Of a stretch of 64,000 nt of DNA, positions 18,822 through 27,634 are shown piece by piece (position 1 is the first letter of the stretch; each line of letters opens with the position of its first letter). The stretch is from Azospirillum thermophilum. Lineage in GTDB: Bacteria; Pseudomonadota; Alphaproteobacteria; Azospirillales; Azospirillaceae. The stretch covers positions 332,501 through 396,500 of the forward strand of contig NZ_CP029356.1 in the NCBI RefSeq assembly GCF_003130795.1. The letters run 5' to 3'. Both the position numbers and the translations under genes were made by a program. The notes under the pieces are model-generated. The model was not told where the DNA came from. It saw only the letters and a list, made by a program, of their open reading frames with translations, and made no database searches.

Positions 18822-20282
18822 ATGTTGTCGCTCAACGATCAGAGCCTTCTCCAGACCAACGGATACGTGAACGGAGCATGGCGCGGGGCTGCCTCCGGTC
18901 GCAGCTTCCCGGTGACCAACCCGGCCACCGGCGCCGTGATCGCCACGGTCGCCGACATGGGCGCCGAGGAAACGCGCGAGGCCATCCGGGCCGCCGCCGA
19001 CGCCCTGCCGGCCTGGCGCGGCAGGACCGCCAAGGAGCGGGCGGCCATCCTGCGCCGCTGGTTCGAGCTGATCCTGGCGAACCAGGAGGATCTGGCCCAG
19101 CTCATGACGGCGGAGCAGGGCAAGCCCCTGACCGAGTCCCGCGGCGAGGTGGTCTACGGCGCCTCCTTCATCGAGTGGTTCGCGGAGGAGGCCAAGCGCG
19201 TCTACGGCGACGTGATCCCCAGCTTCGCGGCGAACAAGCGGCTCGTCGTGCTGAAGGAGCCGATCGGCGTCGTCGCGGCGATCACGCCCTGGAACTTCCC
19301 GCTCGCCATGATCACCCGCAAGGTGGCCCCGGCGATCGCCGCGGGCTGCACCGTCGTGGTGAAGCCGGCCGAGGACACGCCGCTGACCGCGCTGGCGCTG
19401 GCCGAGCTGGCCGGGCGCGCCGGCGTCCCGGCGGGCGTCCTCAACATCGTCATGGGCTCCGACCCCGTCGCCATCGGCGGCGAGCTGACCGGCAGCCCGA
19501 TCGTCCGCAAGGTCAGCTTCACCGGCTCGACCGAGGTCGGCAAGATCCTGATGCGCCAGTCGGCCGACACGGTGAAGAAGGTGTCGCTGGAGCTCGGCGG
19601 CAACGCGCCCTTCATCGTGTTCGACGACGCCGACCTCGACGCGGCGGTGCAGGGGGCGCTGGCCTCCAAGTACCGCAACGCCGGCCAGACCTGCGTGTGC
19701 GCCAACCGGCTGCTCGTCCAGGCCAGCGTCTACGAGGCCTTCACCGCCAAGCTGGTCGAGGCGGTCAGCCGGTTCAAGGTCGGCAACGGCGCCGAGGCCG
19801 GCGTGACCCAGGGTCCGCTGATCAATCCGCAGGCGGTGGAGAAGGTGGAGGAGCTGCTGGGCGACGCGGTCGCCAAGGGCGCCCGGGTGGTGCTCGGCGG
19901 CAAGCGCCATGAACTCGGCGGCACCTTCTTCGAGCCGACGGTGGTCACCGGCCTGACGCCGGAGATGCGGGTGTCGCGCGAGGAGATCTTCGGCCCGGTC
20001 GCCCCGCTCTTCAAGTTCGAGACGGAGGACGACGCCGTCCGCATGGCCAACGACACCGAATACGGCCTCGCCGCCTACTTCTACAGCCGCGACATCGGCC
20101 GTGTCTGGCGCGTGGCGGAGAAGCTGGAATACGGCATCGTCGGCATCAACGAGGGCATCATCTCGACCGAGGTGGCGCCGTTCGGCGGCATGAAGGAGTC
20201 GGGCATCGGCCGCGAGGGCTCGAAGTACGGCATCGAGGATTTCCTGGAAATCAAATATCTCTGCGTCGGCCTCGGCGCCTGA
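18822..20282 (+). CDS. gabD: Succinate-semialdehyde dehydrogenase
   Basis: 486-residue NAD(P)+-dependent aldehyde dehydrogenase that oxidises succinate semialdehyde to succinate. The catalytic Cys291 is in NAGQTCVCANR, the general base Glu257 in SLELGGNAPF and the transition-state Asn158 in TPWNFP; FTGSTEVGK is the cofactor turn. The extra cysteine two residues after the catalytic one (TCVC) is usual in GabD. ATG at 18822 is preferred over an open upstream frame that runs through the operator. gabT follows after 28 bases, so the two form the GABA-to-succinate route. Confidence 0.93.
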   Translation: MLSLNDQSLLQTNGYVNGAWRGAASGRSFPVTNPATGAVIATVADMGAEETREAIRAAADALPAWRGRTAKERAAILRRWFELILANQEDLAQLMTAEQGKPLTESRGEVVYGASFIEWFAEEAKRVYGDVIPSFAANKRLVVLKEPIGVVAAITPWNFPLAMITRKVAPAIAAGCTVVVKPAEDTPLTALALAELAGRAGVPAGVLNIVMGSDPVAIGGELTGSPIVRKVSFTGSTEVGKILMRQSADTVKKVSLELGGNAPFIVFDDADLDAAVQGALASKYRNAGQTCVCANRLLVQASVYEAFTAKLVEAVSRFKVGNGAEAGVTQGPLINPQAVEKVEELLGDAVAKGARVVLGGKRHELGGTFFEPTVVTGLTPEMRVSREEIFGPVAPLFKFETEDDAVRMANDTEYGLAAYFYSRDIGRVWRVAEKLEYGIVGINEGIISTEVAPFGGMKESGIGREGSKYGIEDFLEIKYLCVGLGA

Positions 20283-20310
20283 CGCGCAGCGCACAACGAA
20301 GGAAAGTGAC

Positions 20311-21597
20311 ATGAGCAACCAGTCGTTCGTTGCACGGCGCGAGGCCGCCGTGTCCCGGGGCATCTCCGCCGGCCTGCCGATCTACATCGACCGCGCCGAG
20401 AACGCCGAGATGTGGGACGTCGAGGGCCGCCGCTTCATCGATTTCGCCGGCGGCATCGCCGTGCTGAACACCGGCCATCGCCACCCCAAGGTGATGGAGG
20501 CGGTGAAGGCCCAGCTCGACCGCTTCACCCACACCTGCGCGATGGTCACCCCCTACGACTCCTTCGTGGAGCTGGCGGAGAAGCTGAACGCGCTGGTGCC
20601 CGGCCCGACCCCGAAGAAGACCGCCTTCTTCACCACCGGCGCCGAGGCGGTCGAGAACGCGGTGAAGATCGCCCGCGCCGCCACCGGCCGGCCGGCGGTG
20701 GTCGCCTTCTCCGGCGCCTTCCACGGCCGCACGCTGCTCGGCATGGCGCTGACCGGCAAGGTGGTGCCCTACAAGGTCGGCTTCGGTCCCTTCCCGGCCG
20801 AGGTCTACCATGTGCCGTTCCCCAACCCCTACCGCGACATCTCCGTCGCCGACAGCCTGAAGGCGCTCGACACCCTCTTCAAGTCGGATGTCGATCCGGC
20901 CCGCGTCGCCGCCATCATCGTCGAGCCGGTGCAGGGCGAGGGCGGCTTCAACATCGCCTCGCCGGAGTTCCTGCAGAAGCTGCGGGCGCTGTGCGACCAG
21001 CACGGCATCGTCTTCGTCGTCGACGAGATCCAGACCGGCTTCGCCCGCACCGGCAAGATGTTCGCCTTCGAGCATGCCGGGATCGAGCCGGACCTCGTCA
21101 CCATGGCGAAGAGCCTGGCCGGCGGCTTCCCGCTGTCGGCGGTCACCGGCAAGGCGGCCCTGATGGACGCGCCGGTTCCGGGCGGCCTCGGCGGCACCTA
21201 TGCCGGCAGCCCGCTGGCGACCACCGCCGCCCTGGCCGTCATCGAGGCCATCGAGGAGGAGAAGCTGGTCGAGCGCGCCCAGGCGCTGGGCGAGCGCATC
21301 GCCGGCCGCTTCCGGTCGATGGCGCAGCGCAACAGCCTGTCGGTGATCGGCGACGTCCGCAACCTCGGCGCCATGGTCGCCATGGAGCTGGTGAAGGACC
21401 GCGACAGCAAGGAGCCGGCCGCCGACCTGACCAAGGCGCTGGTCGCCAAGGCGGCGGAAAAGGGCCTGATCCTGCTGTCCTGCGGCACCTACGCCAACGT
21501 CATCCGCATCCTGGTGCCGCTGACCGCGTCCGACGCGGTGGTGGACGAGGGGCTGGACATCATCGAACGGTCTCTTGAGGAGCTGGTCGGCGCGTAA
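20311..21597 (+). CDS. gabT: 4-aminobutyrate aminotransferase
   Basis: 428-residue class III PLP aminotransferase converting GABA and 2-oxoglutarate to succinate semialdehyde and glutamate. The PLP lysine is K267 in TMAKSLAGGFPLSAV, the ring-nitrogen aspartate D239 in VVDEIQTGFARTG, and FFTTGAEAVENAVKIAR and FHGR contribute phosphate and carboxylate binding. The Shine-Dalgarno GAAGGAAAG precedes the ATG. Directly behind gabD in one operon. Some enzymes of this group also use 5-aminovalerate. Confidence 0.93.
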   Translation: MSNQSFVARREAAVSRGISAGLPIYIDRAENAEMWDVEGRRFIDFAGGIAVLNTGHRHPKVMEAVKAQLDRFTHTCAMVTPYDSFVELAEKLNALVPGPTPKKTAFFTTGAEAVENAVKIARAATGRPAVVAFSGAFHGRTLLGMALTGKVVPYKVGFGPFPAEVYHVPFPNPYRDISVADSLKALDTLFKSDVDPARVAAIIVEPVQGEGGFNIASPEFLQKLRALCDQHGIVFVVDEIQTGFARTGKMFAFEHAGIEPDLVTMAKSLAGGFPLSAVTGKAALMDAPVPGGLGGTYAGSPLATTAALAVIEAIEEEKLVERAQALGERIAGRFRSMAQRNSLSVIGDVRNLGAMVAMELVKDRDSKEPAADLTKALVAKAAEKGLILLSCGTYANVIRILVPLTASDAVVDEGLDIIERSLEELVGA

Positions 21598-21637
21598 TAG
21601 GCTCGCGCCTCCAGCAATTCAGAGTCCATATCGGAAA

Positions 21638-22549
21638 ATGACCGCCTCCACCGCGACCGACAGCCGCCTCGGCATCCTCATGATGCTGCTGGGCATGTCC
21701 CTCTTCACCTTCAACGACGCGCTCGGCAAGTGGCTGGTCGCGGAGTACCCCGTGGGGATGCTGGTCGCGGTGCGCAGCCTGTTCGGCACTGCGATCCTCC
21801 TCCCGCTGATCTGGCGGGAGGGGCTGGCGGCGGTCTTCGCGGTGGGGCGTCTGAAGATGCACCTGCTGCGGGTCGTCTGCGTGACGGCGGATATCGGCTG
21901 CTTCTACTGGGCGGTCCGCTATCTGCCGCTCGCCGACGTGATGACGATCTACATGTCGGCGCCGCTGATCGTCACGGCGCTCTCGGTCCTCTTCCTCGGC
22001 GAGAAGGTCGGCTGGCGCCGCTGGGCGGCGGTGGTGGTCGGCTTCGTCGGGGTGGTCGTGGTGCTGAACCCGACCGGCACCTTCGACCCGCTGCCGTCGG
22101 CGATGGCGCTGCTCGGCGCGGTGATCTTCTCCGCCGGGCTGATCTTCACCCGCGTGCTGCGCGGGGCGGGCACCCTGTCGCTCGTCACCTACCAGACGCT
22201 GGGCGGCCTCGTGCTGGGCGGGGTGACGCTGCCGATGGCCTGGGTCGATCCCGGCTGGCTCGACTTCCTGCTCCTCGGCCTGCTCGGCGTCACCGCGCTG
22301 GCCGGCCATTCCGCCATCAACCGCTCGCTGCAGCTCAGCCCGGCCGCGGTGGTCGTTCCGTTCCAGTACGTCTCGATCGTCTGGGCGGTGGTGCTCGACC
22401 TGCTGGTCTGGGGGACGATGCCGACGGCGCGCATCGGGCTGGGCGCCGCGCTGATCATCGGCAGCGGCCTCTTCATCTTCTACCGCGAACAGCGTCTCAA
22501 CCGTTCCGCGGCCACGCAGGCGAGCGCCGACCTGGGGGCCGCGGACTGA
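21638..22549 (+). CDS. EamA/DMT-superfamily transporter
   Basis: 303-residue inner-membrane protein with about ten hydrophobic helices in two EamA repeats (VRSLFGTAILLPLIWR with ADVMTIYMSAPLIVTALSVLFLGE, and later FQYVSIVWAVVLDLLVWG). Such proteins export small metabolites, often amino acids or drugs. It starts 41 bases after gabT and may be cotranscribed with it, which would fit export of a related metabolite, but the substrate cannot be read from sequence. Confidence 0.85.
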   Translation: MTASTATDSRLGILMMLLGMSLFTFNDALGKWLVAEYPVGMLVAVRSLFGTAILLPLIWREGLAAVFAVGRLKMHLLRVVCVTADIGCFYWAVRYLPLADVMTIYMSAPLIVTALSVLFLGEKVGWRRWAAVVVGFVGVVVVLNPTGTFDPLPSAMALLGAVIFSAGLIFTRVLRGAGTLSLVTYQTLGGLVLGGVTLPMAWVDPGWLDFLLLGLLGVTALAGHSAINRSLQLSPAAVVVPFQYVSIVWAVVLDLLVWGTMPTARIGLGAALIIGSGLFIFYREQRLNRSAATQASADLGAAD

Positions 22550-22558
22550 GCGGTCCGG

Positions 22559-22933
22559 TCACAGGGGGAAGAAGCGCGGCTCCAGCCGGATGGTGACCGG
22601 CTCGACCGGGCGCCAGCCGTAGCCGGCGATCACGCTGTTCGATTCGACGGGCTGGCGGCCCGGTCCCAGCGACCAAGTGATGTGGTTGGTCGAGCCGTCC
22701 GGCCGATCGGTGGTCCCGTCGATCTCGACGATCAGGGCCTGGACGCCCTCGCCGTCGTCCACGACACCGACGACGTCGCCCGCGGTGGCGGCCGGCAGGG
22801 GATGGCCCTCCGGCACATTGTACTCGCGCGTCACATGGTGGGCGATCAGCCGCTCGTACCGCGCGGGCACGAGGGTGAGCAGGCGCGCGCGCTCCTCCTC
22901 GGGCAGGGCCCAGCCGGTGTATCCCATGCGCAT
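22559..22933 (-). CDS. Small 2H-phosphoesterase-like protein
   Basis: 124-residue soluble protein. It has two H-x-T motifs, H33-V34-T35 (AHHVTREY) and H84-I85-T86 (STNHITWSL), about 50 residues apart, the signature of the 2H phosphoesterase superfamily that includes RNA ligase/cyclic phosphodiesterase-type enzymes. Length is at the short end for the superfamily. I recognise the pattern YTGW-LPEEERA-LL and DGSTNHITWSL as conserved in otherwise unnamed alphaproteobacterial proteins. No substrate can be assigned. It ends 9 bases from the stop of the convergent transporter gene. Confidence 0.6.
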   Translation of the reverse strand: MRMGYTGWALPEEERARLLTLVPARYERLIAHHVTREYNVPEGHPLPAATAGDVVGVVDDGEGVQALIVEIDGTTDRPDGSTNHITWSLGPGRQPVESNSVIAGYGWRPVEPVTIRLEPRFFPL

Positions 22934-22946
22934 CCAGCCTCCTCCG

Positions 22947-24260
22947 TCAGCGCTTCCCGTCCCGCAGGATCTCGTCCATCACCTTATTGGCCTCGGCCGG
23001 CCCGGCGATCAACTCGATCATGCGGATCGCGCTGTAGCCCGAGCGCGAATTCGCCGCCGGGCCGCCGCCCAGCGCCTGCTGCGCCGCGTCCACCAGCGAG
23101 GAGGTCGCCTTCTGCGTCACCGCCTTCAGCTCGCCGCGCAGGCCGAGCGTATCGGCGATGACGCCGCACTTGCGCAGCGCCCGCGCCTGGTTCTCCGCCT
23201 GGACGAGCTGGTCGCGGTCGCCCGCTCCGCCGTCCAGCGCGCCGATGGCGCCGACGATGCCGGCGTCCGCCCCGTCCAGCACCTGGCTCCTCACCATCTC
23301 GTGGACGGAGCTGCGCACCTCCTTCAGCCGCTTGTCGAAGTCCTTGTTGCGGCTCTGCTCCATGGCGGCGCGGGTGGCCTCCAGGCTGGCCATCAGGTCG
23401 ACCGCCAGATCGGCGACCGCCAGCCGGTCGGCGGAGCCCTGCGGCGCCGCCTTCAGCGTGCGCGACCGCTCCTCGATCTGCGTGACGACGGTGCCCGACA
23501 GCTGCAGGAACAGGTCGGCGCGGTCGGCCGACTTCTGGCCCAGGTCCATCGTCCACAGGGCGCCCAGCAGGTGCGACGGGTCGGCCATGCGCGACGCGGC
23601 GATCTGCACGAAGGGGCGCAGCGCCTCGGGCCGGCCGCGCGTGATGCGCCGCCCGATCTCCTGGATGTCCTCCAGATGGTCGGGGTGCAGCTTCGGCACC
23701 GGCTTGGGCGCCAGCACCTTCTTCAGGGCGCGGATCTCCGGCGCGATCGACAGGATCAGCGCGATGTCCGCCACCGCCTGCACGCGGCTCGGGTTCATCC
23801 GCAGCTCCAGCGCGTCGTCGAAGCGCCCGGCATCCGACGACTGGCCGGCGATGGCCTGCACCGTCGCCGCCGCCTCCGTCCAGAAGGCGTCCGCCGCCGC
23901 GTCGCGCTGCGGCCCGTCCTTCAGGGCGGGGGAGAAGCCCTTCAGCCGCTCCCGGCCGATCTGCGCCTCCACCAGGGGCCACAGCCGGTTCATCAGCGCC
24001 CGTTCCAGCGTGTTGAGCGGGGTCGGCGCCGTCCGGCTGAAGGGCAGGAACAGGTCCTCGAACGGCTCGCAGAACAGGCGCTTCAGCGTCGGCCGGCGGT
24101 GGACGCGCAGCTCGGCCAGCCGCGGCCGGATCGCCGCCATCGTCCGCTGCACGTCCGGATGCTCGTTCATCTGCTCCAGCAGCCCGACGATCTGCCGGAA
24201 CTTCGTCTCCTCGATGTGGAGAAGCTGGTCGCCCAGAACGTGCAGGTCCTTCGGATCCAT
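22947..24260 (-). CDS. Conserved hypothetical protein, second gene of a two-gene operon
   Basis: 437 residues from ATG at 24260. Not recognised. It is predicted cytosolic and largely alpha-helical, with no signal peptide or membrane segment. Notable stretches are HRRPTLKRLFCEPFEDLFLPF near the N terminus and HPDHLEDIQEIGRRITRGRPEAL in the middle. The second half is rich in Ala, Glu, Arg and Asp and may be coiled. Its start is two bases after the stop of the upstream gene 24263-25366, so the pair is translationally linked and probably forms one functional unit. Confidence 0.75.
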   Translation of the reverse strand: MDPKDLHVLGDQLLHIEETKFRQIVGLLEQMNEHPDVQRTMAAIRPRLAELRVHRRPTLKRLFCEPFEDLFLPFSRTAPTPLNTLERALMNRLWPLVEAQIGRERLKGFSPALKDGPQRDAAADAFWTEAAATVQAIAGQSSDAGRFDDALELRMNPSRVQAVADIALILSIAPEIRALKKVLAPKPVPKLHPDHLEDIQEIGRRITRGRPEALRPFVQIAASRMADPSHLLGALWTMDLGQKSADRADLFLQLSGTVVTQIEERSRTLKAAPQGSADRLAVADLAVDLMASLEATRAAMEQSRNKDFDKRLKEVRSSVHEMVRSQVLDGADAGIVGAIGALDGGAGDRDQLVQAENQARALRKCGVIADTLGLRGELKAVTQKATSSLVDAAQQALGGGPAANSRSGYSAIRMIELIAGPAEANKVMDEILRDGKR

Positions 24261-24262
24261 CG

Positions 24263-25366
24263 TCAGGCCGCCTTGGACTTGATGGTTTCGATGCGCATCA
24301 CGAGATCGACGTCGAGCTGTCCGCTGCGCCAGTCGACATAGGCGCGGACGGTGCGGCGGTTGCTCACCTGCACCTTCTCCGCGGCCAGCGCCAGATCGGC
24401 ATGCGTCTCGTTGCGCGGCAGCAGGGGGATGACGCGGAAGATCTCGTTCACCGCCATGTCCTGGTCGTGCCGCCCCTTGGTCAGCGCGTCGGCCCACAGC
24501 AGCATCAGGAACTCCCAGCCGTCGAGCAGCCAGGACAGCCGCGTCGCCGACTGGCGGACCAGCGGTCCCTTGCCGTCCCACTGGCGCAGCAGAAGCTCGA
24601 AGGACGACACCGCCTGGTCGAGCTGGCCCATGATGTTGCGGGCATGGTTCAGCGTATGCTCGGCCACCTCGGCGCAGAAGACGCCGATGGGAGCCGCCTC
24701 CGACACGTTGTCGGCCGCCCAGTCGGCCATGCTGTCGCGGAAGCCGCCGAGGTCGCGCATCAGGCGGCGCAGCCGCGCCGGCTTCGGCGAGGAGGCCATG
24801 CCGATCGGCTCCATGTAGACCGCCAGCTCGGCGATGCGGCCATAGAGCTCGGTCGGCTCCAGCGACAGCCGGTGGGCGGCCTTCAGCATCAGGTCGCGGG
24901 TCAGCTTCTGCCCCTGTTCCGAGGCGAGACCGGCGCGCAGGATCTCGGTCGATTCCAGGCCCACCGCCTTCAGCACCTCGACGATGAGCTGGAAGTTGAT
25001 CAGCAGCCGCTGCTCGTCGTCGTCCTTCAGGGCGGCCTCCGCCGCCTCCACCGCCTGCGGGCCGGCGAGGCCGCAGCGCGCCGCCTCCATCACCGCCTTG
25101 CGGATGGTCTCCGGCGAGCAGCCCTCCGCCTTGGCGATCAGCTCGTGCAGCATGCGGTCGTGCACCGTCATGGGAAAGGCCAGCGGCAGCGACTTCCACG
25201 GCACGACATACATCCCGCGCCCTTCCGACAGGTTGGGGATCAGCACCTCGAGCTGGTCGCGGCTGTCCTTGCGCACCCGGGTCTGGGCCAGCACCGGCGT
25301 CGTGAAGGCGACGGAGGCGCCGCGCTCCTCGAATGTGGACGGGGCGAAGTTGGTGAGGGATCGCAT
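24263..25366 (-). CDS. Conserved hypothetical protein, first gene of a two-gene operon
   Basis: 367 residues from ATG at 25366, the start that gives a compact N terminus; an open frame continues upstream to 25417. Not recognised. The region VPWKSLPLAFPMTVHDRMLHELIAK looks conserved in style, followed by a helical middle containing LSWLLDGWEFLMLLWADAL that is hydrophobic but not a convincing membrane helix. Several acidic-helical repeats and no catalytic motif. Linked to the downstream gene by a two-base gap. Function unknown; the lack of export signals suggests a cytosolic complex. Confidence 0.75.
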   Translation of the reverse strand: MRSLTNFAPSTFEERGASVAFTTPVLAQTRVRKDSRDQLEVLIPNLSEGRGMYVVPWKSLPLAFPMTVHDRMLHELIAKAEGCSPETIRKAVMEAARCGLAGPQAVEAAEAALKDDDEQRLLINFQLIVEVLKAVGLESTEILRAGLASEQGQKLTRDLMLKAAHRLSLEPTELYGRIAELAVYMEPIGMASSPKPARLRRLMRDLGGFRDSMADWAADNVSEAAPIGVFCAEVAEHTLNHARNIMGQLDQAVSSFELLLRQWDGKGPLVRQSATRLSWLLDGWEFLMLLWADALTKGRHDQDMAVNEIFRVIPLLPRNETHADLALAAEKVQVSNRRTVRAYVDWRSGQLDVDLVMRIETIKSKAA

Positions 25367-25580
25367 GGTTCGCTTCGAGGATTGACCTGTCCGGCCGGAT
25401 GGGACCCATCTGGCCATGGCAAACTGAATTTAGAGTTAAATCCAATCTATCGGCGCATCACGGATTCCGGAACCATGCAATCAACTCCTAAGGGTTAGTC
25501 CGGAGCCTCCCGGCCCCGCCACCCGTTGACTCCTGGTGACGGAGGGCGTCGGCTGTGGACGTGCAGGGAGGATGGGCGGC
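25367..25580. promoter_or_regulatory. Divergent intergenic region
   Basis: 214 bases between the unknown operon and the AsmA-like gene. A patch less rich in G+C at about 25420-25495 is the likely promoter area for both. A GGAGG Shine-Dalgarno at 25567-25571 precedes the ATG at 25581. No clear operator. Confidence 0.35.
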
Positions 25581-27592
25581 ATGGCCGTGCTGAAGTGGAT
25601 CGGTCTCGGGCTGCTGGGGCTGGTCGCCGTGACTGTGGCCGGGGTCGGCATCGCGCTGGCCGTGTTCGACTGGAACGACGCGCGCGGCTTCGTCGCGCGG
25701 CAGGCGTCCAAGGCGCTGAACCGGGAGGTCGCCATCGACGGCGACCTGAAGCTGCGGCTCGGCAATCCCATCCATATCCATGTGGAAGGCCTGCGGGTCG
25801 CCAACGTCCCCTGGAGCGACGAGAAGACCATGGCCGAACTGCGGGTGCTGGACGCCACCCTGCGCCCCTGGCCCCTGCTGCGCGGCGACTGGGAACTGCC
25901 GGAGTTGCGCCTCACCGGCCCGAAGCTGATCCTGGAGAGGAACCGGGAGGGCGAGGCCAACTGGACCTTCGGCCCGCCCGACCCCCGCAGGGAGGCGGCG
26001 AAGGAGGCGGCGACGCCGGACAAGCGCGGCGACATCCCGGTCATCGGCTCGCTGGTGATCGACGACGGGCGGGTCCGCTACCGCGACCCCGGCGCCGAGA
26101 TCGACGTCGACAGCGCGCTCAACACCGCCACCGGCGGCAACGGCGAGGACCGGGTCAACCTGAACGGCAAGGGCGGCTTCGCCGGCAAGCCCTTCACCCT
26201 GACGGCGGAGGGCGGCTCGCTCTTCTACCTGCGCGACGACCCGAAGCCCTACCCGCTGAAGGTCGAGGCCGCCATCGGCAAGACCAAGGCCAGGATCGAG
26301 GGCTCCGTCGCCGAACCGGTGAAGCTGGAAGGCATCGACCTGTCTGTCGAGATGAGCGGCGACGATCTGGCCGAGATCTTTCCCATCGTCGGCATCCCGA
26401 CGCCCAAGACCCGCCCCTACGCCATCAGCGGCCACCTGACCCGCGAGGAGCAGCGCTGGCGCTTCGAAGGCATGCACGGCCGGGTGGGCGAAAGCGACCT
26501 GTCCGGCCACCTGCAGGTCGACCTCGGCGGCGGCCGTCCGATGGTGACCGCCGACCTGACGTCGAAGCGTCTGGCCGCCCTCGACCTCGCCGGCTTCGTC
26601 GGCGCCTCGCCGCGCGGCACCGGCGACTATCCGACGCGCGGGCGCGACCGGGTCATCCCGGCGACGCCGATCCCGCTGGAGAAGCTGCGCACCACCGACA
26701 TGGACGTCCGCTTCAAGGGGGAGAGGGTGGAGGCGCCCTTCGCCCCGCTCGACGCGCTCGACACCCGCATCCGGCTGGACAACGGGCGCATGACTCTCGA
26801 TCCCCTGTCGCTCGGCATCGGCGGCGGCAGGATCGCCGGGACGGTGACGCTCGACGGCAGCCGCAGGACGCCGGCCATGCGGACCAACCTGGAGGTCCGC
26901 AAGCTCCAGCTCGCCCAGTTCTTCCGCGACACGCCCTTCGCCAGGGACATGGGCGGCACCGCCTCCGGCCGCATCCAGCTCGCCGGCGGCGGCGGCACGG
27001 TGGCCGACATCCTGGGCTCGGCCGACGGCAAGCTGGGGTGGCGGTGGACGGCGGACGCATCTCCAGCCTCGCGGTGAAGGGGCTGAAGACGAACATCCTG
27101 GAAACGCTGGGCGTCGTCCTGTCGGGCAGCCAGCCTCTGCCCTTCAACTGCCTCGTCGCCAACATGACCGTCGAGAACGGCGTGGCCAGGGCCGACGCGC
27201 TGGTGCTCGACACGCCGGAAACCCTGCTGACCGGCGAGGGCGGCATCAACCTGCGCACCGAGGCGCTGGACCTGCGGCTGGTCGGCCGCGCGAAGGAGGC
27301 GCAGGTGCTGGCCACCCATGTCCCGGTCCTGGTGCGCGGCACCCTCGGCAATCCCGACATCGGGGTCGATCCGACCGAATCGGCAGCCCGCGGCGCCGCC
27401 GCGGTGGCGCTGGGCGTGCTGCTGACTCCGCTGGCGGGCATCCTGCCCTTCCTCGACCCCGGCAGCGACGAGCAGCCCCATTGCGGCCGGCTCGTCGAGG
27501 ACGCGCGGTCGCCGGACAAGGCGCCGGCCAACGGCAACGCGGCCGGCTCCGGCGGCGGGCAGAAAACGGCCCCCTCCGGCAGTGCCCGCTGA
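25581..27592 (+). CDS. AsmA-family protein (one-base frameshift)
   Basis: About 670 residues after repair. A single N-terminal membrane helix (residues about 4-25) anchors a long periplasmic beta-rich region of the AsmA/TamB-like superfamily, proteins thought to move phospholipid between membranes. Family-typical segments include RQASKALNREVAIDGDLKLRLG near the N terminus and, in the second frame, NCLVANMTVENGVARADALVLDTP with EGGINLRTEALDL. The frames join at bases 27035-27038: four Gs are present where five are needed (KLG-VAVDGG). After the shift the C-terminal third is fully conserved in character, so this is probably a sequencing error. Start ATG 25581 is preferred over 25572 for Shine-Dalgarno spacing. 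Confidence 0.85.
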
Positions 27593-27634
27593 TATGAACC
27601 CGGCAACGGCCGTCTCCACGACAATCGAGAGAGA

